A DNA stretch of 64,000 bases from Gemmatimonadota bacterium (GTDB lineage Bacteria; Gemmatimonadota; Gemmatimonadetes; Longimicrobiales; Gaopeijiaceae), in assembly GCA_028873845.1 (NCBI GenBank), contig JAPPNO010000035.1, positions 1-64,000 of the forward strand, read 5' to 3'. The notes under the pieces were generated by a model. The model was not told the DNA's origin and did no database searches. It saw only the letters and a list, made by a program, of their open reading frames with translations. Position 1 is the first letter of the stretch. Every line of letters begins with the position of its first letter. The position numbers and the translations under genes are program-made. This document shows, in pieces, positions 17,212 to 25,084 of the stretch.

Positions 17212-17892
17212 CTACGCCCGCAACGCCCCGATCACCTGCGCCAACACCGCCACCGCAATCTCCTCCGGCGTCCTCGCCCCGATCGGCAGCCCGATCGGCC
17301 CGTGAATGCGGTCGATGTCCTCAGCCGAAAACCCCGACCCCCCCAACCTCTCCCGCCTGGCGCCCTGCGTCTTCCGGCTCCCCAGCGCACCCACGTAGAA
17401 CGCGTCGCTCTCCAGGGCCGCAATCAATGCGGGGTCGTCGATCTTCGGATCGTGGGTGAGCGCGACCACGGCCGTCCGACGGTCCGGTGCCAACTCCTCC
17501 ATCGCGCGGTCCGGCCACTCCCGCACCAGCACCGCATCCGGGAAGCGGGCCTCCGTCGCGAACCCCTCGCGCGGGTCGAGCACGGTCACCCTGAACCCCG
17601 CCAGGGTCGCCATCGGGACCAGCGCCTGCGCGATGTGCACCGCCCCCGTGACGATCAGCCGCGGCGCCCGAATGTACGGACGCAGGAAGACCGGCCCGCC
17701 GCCCGTCTCGACCGTTCGGGATTCGCCGACCCGGAGCACATCCGCAAGCACGTCGCCGCCAACACCGAGACCGCTCGCACCAACCCCCGCTTCGATCAGC
17801 TCCTGCGCCCCGTCACCCAGCCGCGTCACCAGCACCACGTCCCGCCCCGACTCCTGCGCCGCGACCACTTCGTACAGCATGCCCGCCTTCAT
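17212..17892 (-). CDS. XdhC C-terminal-domain protein (molybdoenzyme maturation)
   Basis: 226 aa. The C-terminal Rossmann domain of XdhC is recognisable: RLIVTGAVHIAQALVPMATLAGFRVTVLDPRE, VVALTHDPKIDD, FYVGALGSRKTQGARRERL and the end IGLPIGARTPEEIAVAVLAQVIGALR. XdhC/CoxI proteins bind molybdenum cofactor, insert or sulfurylate it and deliver it to xanthine dehydrogenase or CO-dehydrogenase-type enzymes. The N-terminal CoxI half is encoded separately at 18436-18777, so the pair may act as a split XdhC. No molybdenum hydroxylase subunits are in the window. Confidence 0.85.
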   Translation of the reverse strand: MKAGMLYEVVAAQESGRDVVLVTRLGDGAQELIEAGVGASGLGVGGDVLADVLRVGESRTVETGGGPVFLRPYIRAPRLIVTGAVHIAQALVPMATLAGFRVTVLDPREGFATEARFPDAVLVREWPDRAMEELAPDRRTAVVALTHDPKIDDPALIAALESDAFYVGALGSRKTQGARRERLGGSGFSAEDIDRIHGPIGLPIGARTPEEIAVAVLAQVIGALRA

Positions 17893-17946
17893 CGGCCAGC
17901 GCTCTCCTGCAAGCCGTCGCGGCCGGCACCCGCCACCACCACCCCG

Positions 17947-18345
17947 CTACCCACCCCCGAGAATCCTGCTGCTCAGGAACGCGTTCACCGTCCGGACGTC
18001 CGTGCCCTTCGCGAAGGACAACTCGCAGATCCCGAACCCGCATCCACTCACCTTCAGCTCGGCGTCGAAATCCAGCCGACCGGAGTTCTCCAGCGAAAAC
18101 GCCGTGATCGACTTCCAGGGTATCGACACGACCGCAACCTTCTTCCCCCGGAGGCCCTGCGGATCGAGCACGATCATCCTGACGTCCGTGAACACGAGTG
18201 CATCCCGAGCGCCCTTGAACTCCATTCGCACCTCTTCGCCCTCCAGGAGGAAGTCCCCATACAGGTCCGACGAGGTGCCGATGCGGACCGCGCTGCCGAC
18301 GTACATGGCGTGAAAAAGTGGCGTGGGTTGGTGATCCGCCATCAT
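17947..18345 (-). CDS. PH-domain-like small protein
   Basis: 132 aa. The segment VRMEFKGARDALVFTDVRMIVLDPQGLRGKKVAVVSIPWKSITAFSLENSGRLDFDAELKV has the alternating strand pattern of bacterial PH domains (YvbH-type): a strand with DALVFTD, the basic G-KK turn and the IPWKSITAFSLE strand. No signal peptide. Function unknown. It sits between the two XdhC-related genes on the same strand, 54 and 90 bases from each, which may be incidental. Confidence 0.72.
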   Translation of the reverse strand: MMADHQPTPLFHAMYVGSAVRIGTSSDLYGDFLLEGEEVRMEFKGARDALVFTDVRMIVLDPQGLRGKKVAVVSIPWKSITAFSLENSGRLDFDAELKVSGCGFGICELSFAKGTDVRTVNAFLSSRILGGG

Positions 18346-18435
18346 CCAATCTCCGTTTCCTGGTCCTCGGGTTTCGTGTCAATCACGGACTCGCATCCGC
18401 TACGACGGGTGCCGGGAATCCCTTCCCCGGAATCG

Positions 18436-18777
18436 CTACTCCACCGGCTCCACAAACAGATGCACTCTCCCCCCGCAGGCCAGCCCCACCTCCCATGCCA
18501 TCTCGTTGGTCACTCCGAACTCGAGCGTGCGGGGCTCGCCGGACTCGATCACCTCGAGCGCCGTCCGGATCACCGCGCCCTCGATGCAGCCCCCCGATAC
18601 CGACCCCGAAAAGTCGCCGCTCGCCGCAATCACCATGTGGCTCCCGGCGCGGCGCGGCGCAGATCCCCAGGTGCGCGTGACGGTGGCCAGCGCGATCCGG
18701 CGCCCCTCGTCCAGCCACCGGGCGGCTTGCGCGAGGACGGGATCGGCGTTCGTGTGTCTGCTGTTCGACGGGTCCAT
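18436..18777 (-). CDS. XdhC/CoxI N-terminal-domain protein
   Basis: 113-aa protein consisting only of the XdhC_CoxI domain: ARWLDEGRRIALATVTRTWGSAPRRAGSHMVI, then FSGSVSGGCIEGAVIRTALEVIESGEPRTLEFGV, where the SGGC cysteine is the conserved residue of the family. In single-chain XdhC it precedes the Rossmann domain now encoded at 17212-17892. Likely function is molybdenum-cofactor handling. Its ATG (18777-18775) overlaps on the other strand the candidate ATG of the SufU-like gene (18776). Confidence 0.83.
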   Translation of the reverse strand: MDPSNSRHTNADPVLAQAARWLDEGRRIALATVTRTWGSAPRRAGSHMVIAASGDFSGSVSGGCIEGAVIRTALEVIESGEPRTLEFGVTNEMAWEVGLACGGRVHLFVEPVE

Positions 18778-19264
18778 GGGACCGGAAGCTAACCTCCCGG
18801 CGAAGCACGCAACATTGGCGGCGAATTCAGGCGACGAACTCCACCAGGCCGTAATCCGGGACCACTTCCGGCGGCCCCGCAATCGCGGCCCCCTCACCGC
18901 TCCGGCAACCAGTGGCCACGCCCACAACCCGTTCTGCGGGGACACGGTCAGGATCTGGGCGCGGGTCGAGGGCGGCCGCATCGCCGAAGTGACCTTCGAT
19001 GGCCGCGGTTGCTCGATCTCCCAGGCGGCCGCATCGATGCTCACCACACTGGTGAAGGGAAAGCGGGTCGCGGCGGTCGACAACCTGCGCCACGCCTTCA
19101 CCGATGGGCTCGCCCCGGACGGCCCCACGCTGCCGAGTGAACTCGGCGACCTGAGGGCGCTGGCCGGCGTGAAGCGGTTCCCCAGCCGGGTGAGGTGCGC
19201 GGTCCTGCCCTTCGATGCGCTGGACGAGGCGCTGGCTCGGTCGCAGCCCAACAGGGAGGAGTGA
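18776..19264 (+). CDS. SufU/NifU-like Fe-S cluster scaffold
   Basis: 162 aa with the U-type scaffold pattern: AVIRDHFRRPRNRG at about residue 25, then NPFCGD (Cys54), DGRGCSIS (Cys79) and RVRC (Cys141). These three cysteines plus Asp56 bind zinc or an Fe-S cluster and accept sulfur from SufS. The first 18 residues are atypical; a TTG at 18813 would start closer to the conserved region. No sufS, sufB or sufD lies nearby. It is followed by a hairpin element separating it from the convergent hipA. Confidence 0.85.
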   Translation: MGPEANLPAKHATLAANSGDELHQAVIRDHFRRPRNRGPLTAPATSGHAHNPFCGDTVRIWARVEGGRIAEVTFDGRGCSISQAAASMLTTLVKGKRVAAVDNLRHAFTDGLAPDGPTLPSELGDLRALAGVKRFPSRVRCAVLPFDALDEALARSQPNREE

Positions 19265-19270
19265 CGCAAA

Positions 19271-19342
19271 CAGCCCGTGGACAATGCCCCGCGAGCACCG
19301 AGAGCGGCGAGGCGCCGCCGGAGGGATTTTGTCCACGGGCTG
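19271..19342. repeat. Hairpin element between convergent genes (GCAGCCCG element, copy 2)
   Basis: CAGCCCGTGGACA at 19271-19283 is a perfect inverted repeat of TGTCCACGGGCTG at 19330-19342, with a 46-base loop that contains a smaller GC palindrome (GGCGAGGCGCC). It fills the 86-base gap between the SufU stop (19264) and the hipA stop (19351), so a bidirectional terminator or REP-like role is plausible. It is the best copy of a family also seen at 78-103, 11637-11663, 37525-37544 and 63366-63405. Confidence 0.7.
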
Positions 19343-19350
19343 CAAGCCCC

Positions 19351-20601
19351 CTATCCCAACTCGAGAGCCCTCTCCAGGTCCTCGTGCGAGAACGCCGATT
19401 CCATCCTGTCGGACTCCCGTCCCGTCGCACCCATCCCGGCCGCCGCCTCGCGCCAGCCCGCGACCGCGACACCGACCTCACCTGCGATTCGCCCGGCTTC
19501 ACGCTGACCGAGCCCGTAGTACCGGGCGGTGGCCAGAGCCACATCCAGCGACGCGGTGCCGTCGAACTCATCGATGTTGGTGGCGAGGACCCGGGCTCGT
19601 TCATCGGTCGGCGTCGGGTTCAGATCGAAGGCCGGAGACAGGTGCCACCCCATGCCCCGTTCGAACAGGAACCCGTGGTTGCGCAGGTGGTCGTCGGTAT
19701 TCGAGACCAGGACGCTGAAGACGACGCGCCGCCACAGCTCGCCGAGGTCCCTTCTGGGGGCGGCCCCGTGCGACCGCAGCGCATCGGCGATTTCCAGGTA
19801 CGAGCGCTGTTCGTTGTCGGCAGCCCCCAGCATGCTCATGGCCGACAGGAAGGGCACCCGCCACCCACCCGTTCGGTCGAACCGGCGCACTACCAGAACC
19901 CGGCGTCCACCGGCCTTCTCGATGCGCCAGTCGGGCACCGCGACCCCGGCCCGTGCCGCCAGCGCGAGGGCCAACGCCTCCCATAGCACGATGTCCCGGT
20001 CGTCGTCCGCATGCGGAAACTTTGCGATCGCCAGCCCGCCGTCCCGGTCCCGGATTGCGGCTTTCGGGCGGGCGCCACCCAGCGACGATCCGGGGCCGAC
20101 CAGAAGCCGCAGATCCTCGTCCAGTTCGTCTCGGCGTGTTACACGGTTGCACGCGGCCAGCAGTCGGCCAAGGCCAACGACCGGTGGAACCCGGTGAGGT
20201 CGGGGTTCAGCGCGGAACGGTCCATCGAGGTCGGTCCGGAACCGTAGCGCTCCCACGCGGAGTTCGTCGTCCACGAGGAGGAGGAAGTCGGACTCGAAGA
20301 GCGTGCGGGGCGCCCGGCTCTCGCTTCTCGCCCGGCGGACTTCGGCGCGGCGCAGCAGGGCGCGGCCCCACCTGTCGGGCGCCGAGTCGCCGATTGCGCC
20401 GAAGAGGGCCTTGCGGGTGTGAAACCCGCCGGGCCCGCTCGCCAGCGCCGGCTCCAGGGAATAGCAATCCGGACGCGCCAGCCAGGATCGGTCGTACTCG
20501 AAGGACGCGCTCTCGCGACCTCTGCGCACGCGAACCCACAGCCGTCCCACCAGCACGGGTGTTCCCTCCACGTCCGCGTGGACCAGAACTTCGCGCTCCA
20601 T
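19351..20601 (-). CDS. hipA: HipA-like serine/threonine kinase toxin
   Basis: 416-aa HipA-family kinase. Visible elements are the N-terminal subdomain with FGAIGDSAPDRWGRALLRR, the ATP-binding P-loop SSLGGARPKA at about 172, the catalytic SNTDDHLRNHGFL at about 305 and the metal-binding LSPAFDLNP at about 328. HipA phosphorylates glutamyl-tRNA synthetase or another target and induces dormancy, neutralised by HipB. The HipB-like gene ends 12 bases upstream, the standard order. Length fits the family and all catalytic residues are present. Confidence 0.92.
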   Translation of the reverse strand: MEREVLVHADVEGTPVLVGRLWVRVRRGRESASFEYDRSWLARPDCYSLEPALASGPGGFHTRKALFGAIGDSAPDRWGRALLRRAEVRRARSESRAPRTLFESDFLLLVDDELRVGALRFRTDLDGPFRAEPRPHRVPPVVGLGRLLAACNRVTRRDELDEDLRLLVGPGSSLGGARPKAAIRDRDGGLAIAKFPHADDDRDIVLWEALALALAARAGVAVPDWRIEKAGGRRVLVVRRFDRTGGWRVPFLSAMSMLGAADNEQRSYLEIADALRSHGAAPRRDLGELWRRVVFSVLVSNTDDHLRNHGFLFERGMGWHLSPAFDLNPTPTDERARVLATNIDEFDGTASLDVALATARYYGLGQREAGRIAGEVGVAVAGWREAAAGMGATGRESDRMESAFSHEDLERALELG

Positions 20602-20613
20602 GGTGTCGGCGTC

Positions 20614-20976
20614 CTACCGTCCCCCGGTCGGACCCGGCCCGGCGCTCCTGCGGGGCACCCGGACCCGCTGCGGCAGCCGTTCTTCCAACAGATCGAGTCC
20701 CAGCACGTCGCGGCTGCGATCGGCCAGCTCCGCGATCCCGTCGTGCAGGCCCAGCACGAAGAGCACGGTCGAGTAGTTACCGATCGAGACTCCGGGGTCG
20801 CCCCGCTCGATCCTGTGCAGTGTGGTTCGGCTGATCAGCGCCCGCTCCGCCAGGGTCACCGTACGGATGCGGCGCCGGAGCCGGGCATCCCTGATGTCGC
20901 TGCCGAGTTTCCCCAGGAGGCGCAAAACGGGAAGCGGGGTTGTGTTCTTGATGGGAGTAATCATGATTGTGTCCAT
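20614..20976 (-). CDS. hipB: HipB-like XRE antitoxin
   Basis: About 120 aa with an XRE helix-turn-helix: LGSDIRDARLRRRIRTVTLAERALISRTTLHRIERGDPGVSIGNYSTVLFVLGL. The motif RTTLHRIERGDPGVSIG is typical of HipB-type antitoxins that partner HipA. The C-terminal tail (LPQRVRVPRRSAGPGPTGG) is basic and Pro/Gly-rich. Several in-frame ATGs (20976, 20964 and upstream) lack an obvious ribosome-binding site, so the exact start is open. Upstream DNA is strikingly AT-rich and probably contains the autoregulated promoter. Confidence 0.88.
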   Translation of the reverse strand: MDTIMITPIKNTTPLPVLRLLGKLGSDIRDARLRRRIRTVTLAERALISRTTLHRIERGDPGVSIGNYSTVLFVLGLHDGIAELADRSRDVLGLDLLEERLPQRVRVPRRSAGPGPTGGR

Positions 20977-21015
20977 TATCATAAACAACATAGGTTTCAT
21001 AGTACTGTAATATGG
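20965..21015 (-). promoter_or_regulatory. AT-rich hipBA promoter/operator region
   Basis: This stretch is far richer in A/T than the surroundings. On the minus strand it holds the direct repeat CTATGAAACCTATG and TATGATAAT-like -10 candidates just before the HipB start. HipB-type regulators bind their own promoter; the exact operator cannot be fixed by eye. Confidence 0.45.
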
Positions 21016-21142
21016 ACAAAAAATTCCCGCAACGTGGCCGTCTGGAGAAAGACGCCTTCCCTCCGGCTGCCCTCCACCGGCTGCCCTCCAACCCCTTGCC
21101 CCCCCACCCCTATTCCAATACCATCTTCGCCACATCACGAAT

Positions 21143-21305
21143 CGGCCGGAGGGGCCAACGGAAGCCGGTGCAAGTCCGGCGCGGCCCCGCCACTGTGAGA
21201 GGTCCGGGGGAACACCCCGGAACGCCTGCCCGGCACGCCACTGGGATCCACCTGCGATCCCGGGAAGGCGGGTCAGGCGGCCTCGAGCCAGGAGACGTGC
21301 CCGTC
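21143..21305 (+). promoter_or_regulatory. Cobalamin riboswitch (AdoCbl-type)
   Basis: The conserved core is readable in order: GGAAGCCGGTGCAAGTCCGG, then CCCGCCACTGTGA, a variable stem (GGTCCGGGGGAACACCCCGG), GCCACTGGGATCC, CGGGAAGGCGGG and finally the B12 box AGCCAGGAGACGTGCC at 21286-21301. This order is diagnostic of cobalamin riboswitches, which bind cobalamin and turn expression off. It sits about 160 bases upstream of a TonB-dependent receptor gene on the same strand, the usual arrangement for btuB-like outer-membrane B12 receptors. Confidence 0.95.
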
Positions 21306-21520
21306 CGGCACCCACACGCGGGTCCGCGCCACACGCATCGCGGTCCGCCAAACACCTCCGCGGGGAGGTGAGGGCAAGGAGCGGGACCATGGCCAATCTC
21401 ACCACGGACCGCCCACGATGCTGCGGCATCTCCCTTCTGCTTCCGCGCGGGGAGGGAGAGCCAGAATGACACATCGCGCCACCCCCCCCGATCATCACCC
21501 GCCTCCGCCTGCTCGCCGGA

Positions 21521-23467
21521 TTGACGGCAGCATTGGCCCTCGCCACCGCGGCACCCCAACCCACCACCGCCCAGGACCCCATCGAGCTGGAGGGCCTCGT
21601 GGTCACCGCCAACCGCTGGGCCGAGCCTGCCTGGACCGTGGCTGCCCACGCGACCGTCATCGAGGGTCTCGAACTGCGGCGCGCCGGGATCGAATACGTC
21701 GCCGACGCGCTCCGGCGCGTGCCGGGCATGGCGGTGGTCCGCAACGGGTCCTTTGGGGCCGTCACCTCGGTTTTCCTGCGCGGCGGCGAGTCGGACTACG
21801 TCCAGGTCCTGATCGACGGAGTCCCCGTCAACGAACCCGGCGGCGCCTTCGACTTCGGGTCGCTCTCCACCGACAACATCGAGCGCATCGAGATCATCCG
21901 GGGACCGGCATCGGCGTTGTACGGATCGGACGCGGTCAGCGGGGTCATCCAGATCTTCACGCGCCGGGGCGCGGGTCCCGCCACCGGCAGCCTGTCCTTC
22001 CAGGCGGGCAGCTTCGCAACCCGCCGCTGGCAGGGGACGCTCGCGGGAGGAACCGACGCCCTCTCCTACGCCTTCTCCCTGGGCCGCAACGAAACCGACG
22101 GCATCCTCGAATACAACAATGAGCACCGCCGAACCACCTTCACCGGCCGGGTGCAGGGACGGCTGGGACCCCGCGCCGACGCCACCCTGAGCGTCCGCTA
22201 CGACGACCGCCGTTTCAACTTTCCCACCGACGGCTCCGGCGCCCTCGTGGACCGCAACGCCCATACCTACGGCGACGCCCTCACCCTGCACCTCGACGCG
22301 GGCCGCCGCTGGAGCGACGCCTTCGAGACCCGCTTCACCTTCGACGTCAACGAGACCGACCGCGGCAGCGACGACGCCCCCGACGGCCCTGCCGACACCC
22401 TCGGCTTCTTCGGCTACACCAACCTCAACGACATTCGGCGGACAGGGGGCGGCGCCCGCGCCATCTGGCGACCCGCCGGCGGGACCGTGCTCGCCGCCGG
22501 ATACGAACTCGAGCAGCAGTCCATCCGCGCCCTCAGCCGGTCCTTTTCCCAGTACGGGCCGAGTGCGTCCAACTCCGAGAACGACCGGCGCAACCACGCC
22601 GCATACACGCAGTTGGCGTGGCAGCGGCGCGGGTTGGCGCTGAATGGCGGGGTGCGCGCGGAGAGCAACGAGCGTTTCGGCACCGCGGCCACGTGGAAGT
22701 TGGGCGCCGCCTGGCAGTCCGAGGCCGAACGGACCCGCCTGCGGGCGGCGGCCGGGACCGGCATCAAGGAGCCCACCTTCTTCGAGACGTATGCGGCCGG
22801 GTTCACCAGGGGCAATCCGGACCTCGAGCCCGAGCACTCGACCAGCTTCGAGGCGGGGCTGGACCAGGATCTCGGCGGCGGTGCGCGTCTGTCGCTGACG
22901 GGGTTCAGCCAGAGCTACCGCGACCTGATTCAGTACACCTTCTCACCGCCGACCCGGGGCGGCCCCAACTATCACAACGTCGCGCGGGCGCGCAGCCGTG
23001 GAGTGGAGGCGGAGGGTGTCGTGGACGCCGGTCCGCTTCAACTCACGGCGAACTACACCTGGCTCGACACCGAGGTGGAGGACGCGGGCTTCCACGAGGG
23101 AGAGGGGGCGACCTTCGTGGCCGGCGAACCGCTGCTCAGGCGGCCGAAACACACGGCCGGGGCGTCGGCATCCGTGCAGGTCGCGGCGGCGGCGCGGTTC
23201 GTGGCGGGCCTGCGTCGCACGGGTGAGCGCGCGGACCGCGATTTCTCGACCTTCCCCGCAACACCGGTGACGCTGTCCGCCTACACGGTTGTGGACCTGG
23301 CGGCGGAGATCGAGGTCGTGGGGGCACGGGCGGGGAGGCCGGGCTTCGAGCTGACCGTGCGCGCCGAGAACCTGATGGGCGCCGCGTACGAGGAAGTGTG
23401 GGGATTTGCGGCGCCGGGGCGTGGCGTGTACGTGGGGGGGAGGGTGGTGGTGGGCGGAGGCGGGTGA
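21521..23467 (+). CDS. btuB: TonB-dependent outer-membrane receptor, BtuB-like
   Basis: About 648 aa: TonB box-like IELEGLVVTANRW near the mature N-terminus, plug domain with RRVPGMAVVRNGSFGAVTSVFLRGGESDYVQVLIDGVPVN and IERIEIIRGPASALYGSDAVSGVI, then a beta barrel ending in VYVGGRVVVGGGG. Under control of a cobalamin riboswitch, so vitamin B12 uptake is the likely role. The start is problematic: TTG at 21521 has no good ribosome-binding site, whereas ATG at 21466, preceded by GGAGGGAGAG, is one frame off. Removing one C from the eight-C run at 21482-21489 would join them and create a complete signal peptide (PIITRLRLLAGLTAALALATAAP). Confidence 0.88.
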   Translation: MTAALALATAAPQPTTAQDPIELEGLVVTANRWAEPAWTVAAHATVIEGLELRRAGIEYVADALRRVPGMAVVRNGSFGAVTSVFLRGGESDYVQVLIDGVPVNEPGGAFDFGSLSTDNIERIEIIRGPASALYGSDAVSGVIQIFTRRGAGPATGSLSFQAGSFATRRWQGTLAGGTDALSYAFSLGRNETDGILEYNNEHRRTTFTGRVQGRLGPRADATLSVRYDDRRFNFPTDGSGALVDRNAHTYGDALTLHLDAGRRWSDAFETRFTFDVNETDRGSDDAPDGPADTLGFFGYTNLNDIRRTGGGARAIWRPAGGTVLAAGYELEQQSIRALSRSFSQYGPSASNSENDRRNHAAYTQLAWQRRGLALNGGVRAESNERFGTAATWKLGAAWQSEAERTRLRAAAGTGIKEPTFFETYAAGFTRGNPDLEPEHSTSFEAGLDQDLGGGARLSLTGFSQSYRDLIQYTFSPPTRGGPNYHNVARARSRGVEAEGVVDAGPLQLTANYTWLDTEVEDAGFHEGEGATFVAGEPLLRRPKHTAGASASVQVAAAARFVAGLRRTGERADRDFSTFPATPVTLSAYTVVDLAAEIEVVGARAGRPGFELTVRAENLMGAAYEEVWGFAAPGRGVYVGGRVVVGGGG

Positions 23468-23484
23468 CTTGACCCGCGACAGGC

Positions 23485-24663
23485 ATGCTGACCAGGTGTT
23501 GCGCCGCCAGCCTGATCAGCGACTCGATTCAGCCCAGATTGCTTCCGGATCTCGAGGTCATCGGCTTCCGGGACCGGCAACTGCTCGCCGTTCGCGTCTA
23601 TCCGAGCCCGTCAAGGCCGCACTTCATCAAGCGCACGGGCCGCCGAAGCGGAACCCATGTACGCGTCGGCTCCACCAACCGGCAGGCCGACGCCCAGCTC
23701 ATCGCCGAGATGCAGCGCTTCGCCATCGGCGAAACCTTCGACCAGTGGCCAATGCCGAAAGTGAACTCGGAAGCGATCGACTTCCGAGCAGCTTCCGAGT
23801 CCTTCGCGCCCGTGCGGAAGCTGTCGCGCAGGAACCTGGAGACCCTGCGACTTCTGACCCCCCACCAGGGCCGCCTCGTGCCGACCATCGGCGGGATGCT
23901 CCTCTTCGGACAGGCCCGCCTGGACCACTTCCCCGACGCGTGGATACAGGCGGGGCGCTTCGCCGGAACGGACAAGGCGACCATCCTGGATCACGTCCGG
24001 CTCGAAATGCACCCCATCCGGGCCATCGAGGAAGCGGTGGCGTTTGTCGAGAAGCACTCGATGCGCGGCGCGGTCATCGGCAGGGTCCGGCGTCACGACC
24101 GCTGGAATCTGCCTCCCGAAGCGGTCCGTGAAGCGATCGTCAACGCGGTCGTCCACGCGGACTACTCGCAGACGGGCGCGCCCATCCGCGTCGCGATCTT
24201 CGACGACAGGATGGAGGTTGAGAACCCGGGACTCCTCCCCTTCGGCCTCACCCTCGAGGAGCTCCCGCTCGGCGTGTCGAAGCTGCGCAACCGGGTGCTC
24301 GGACGGGTCTTCCACGAACTCGGGCTGGTCGAGCAATGGGGCAGCGGCGTTCAGAGGATGATCTCGGCGTGCCGGGCACAGGGGCTCCCCGCACCGGTCT
24401 GGGAGGAAGTCGGGTTCCGCCTCCGGGTCACCCTGCGAACCGAACGGATCCGGGTGCCGGAGGTCGATGAGAAGGACAGGACGATCCTCGACCTGCTCGA
24501 AGGGGACGAGGGGCGCCAGACCCGGGATATCGCCGAGGCGATCGGCCTTTCGACGCGTTCCACGCGCACGCGTCTGGCCCGGCTCGTGAAGCGCGGGCTG
24601 GTGCGCGAGGTGGGAACGGGGCCGCACGATCCTCGGCGGCGGTACTTGATCGCGTTGGATTGA
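23485..24663 (+). CDS. AlbA_2/RecG-like ATPase-type transcriptional regulator, 5'-truncated
   Basis: 392 aa. It matches the C-terminal part of the Schlafen-AlbA_2 'RecG-related' regulators: ISDSIQPRLLPDLEVIGFRDRQLLAVRV, VGSTNRQAD, the ATPase-like LPPEAVREAIVNAVVHADYSQTGAPIRVAIFDDRMEVENPG, LRNRVLGRVFHELGLVEQWGSGVQRM and a C-terminal winged helix (TRDIAEAIGLSTRSTRTRLARLVKRGLV). About 60-80 N-terminal residues, including the AlbA_2 FANTxGG..IGV part, are absent because the sequence upstream is the TonB receptor gene. It may therefore be a remnant, though the rest is intact. Some relatives act as antitoxins or defence regulators. Confidence 0.72.
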   Translation: MLTRCCAASLISDSIQPRLLPDLEVIGFRDRQLLAVRVYPSPSRPHFIKRTGRRSGTHVRVGSTNRQADAQLIAEMQRFAIGETFDQWPMPKVNSEAIDFRAASESFAPVRKLSRRNLETLRLLTPHQGRLVPTIGGMLLFGQARLDHFPDAWIQAGRFAGTDKATILDHVRLEMHPIRAIEEAVAFVEKHSMRGAVIGRVRRHDRWNLPPEAVREAIVNAVVHADYSQTGAPIRVAIFDDRMEVENPGLLPFGLTLEELPLGVSKLRNRVLGRVFHELGLVEQWGSGVQRMISACRAQGLPAPVWEEVGFRLRVTLRTERIRVPEVDEKDRTILDLLEGDEGRQTRDIAEAIGLSTRSTRTRLARLVKRGLVREVGTGPHDPRRRYLIALD

Positions 24664-24766
24664 GCGCGGGCGGCCGGAGATTCCCGGATACCGACAACCG
24701 CCCGATGACGCGCCGCTGATCGCCCTCGTTAGATTCCTCTCGCCTCAAACCCAATGGAGGGACGAC

Positions 24767-25084
24767 ATGGTGCCCCAGGAAAGTCTGTCGAGAATCAGGA
24801 CCATCGCGGAGCGCGCCTACGCCGACCACTTCGGCGCTCACGAGACGGAGCTGACGATCAAGCCGTTCGTGGATCATTACGGGTACGACATGGTGGATGT
24901 CATTTTCGTGTTCGACGAGATGCCGCCGCCGCCCAGGATGGGGGGCGGCGAGTTGCTGGATTTCCAGGACCAGATCCGCGACGCGATGATCGAAGAGGAC
25001 CTGCTCATCGACATCGGCTTCCACTATCACCTGCGGGCGGAACTGGAAGAGGCGATGGCGGAGGCGACGGGCTATGAACCCTGA
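24767..25084 (+). CDS. Uncharacterised 105-aa partner protein of HEPN module, copy 2
   Basis: 105 aa, paralogous to the protein at 15277-15579 (roughly half the residues identical by eye). Shared core: DHFG.H at about 20-26, VDHYGYDMVDVIFVFDEMP at 34-52, then a variable glycine/proline stretch, F..QI.DAM and LLIDIGFHYHLRAELEEAM. I do not recognise the family. The D-x-x-D before a hydrophobic strand recalls a degenerate nucleotidyltransferase sheet, but the GS motif of MNT proteins is absent. Preceded by GGAGG and overlapping the HEPN gene by 11 bases, so the two products are probably made together. Confidence 0.8.
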   Translation: MVPQESLSRIRTIAERAYADHFGAHETELTIKPFVDHYGYDMVDVIFVFDEMPPPPRMGGGELLDFQDQIRDAMIEEDLLIDIGFHYHLRAELEEAMAEATGYEP

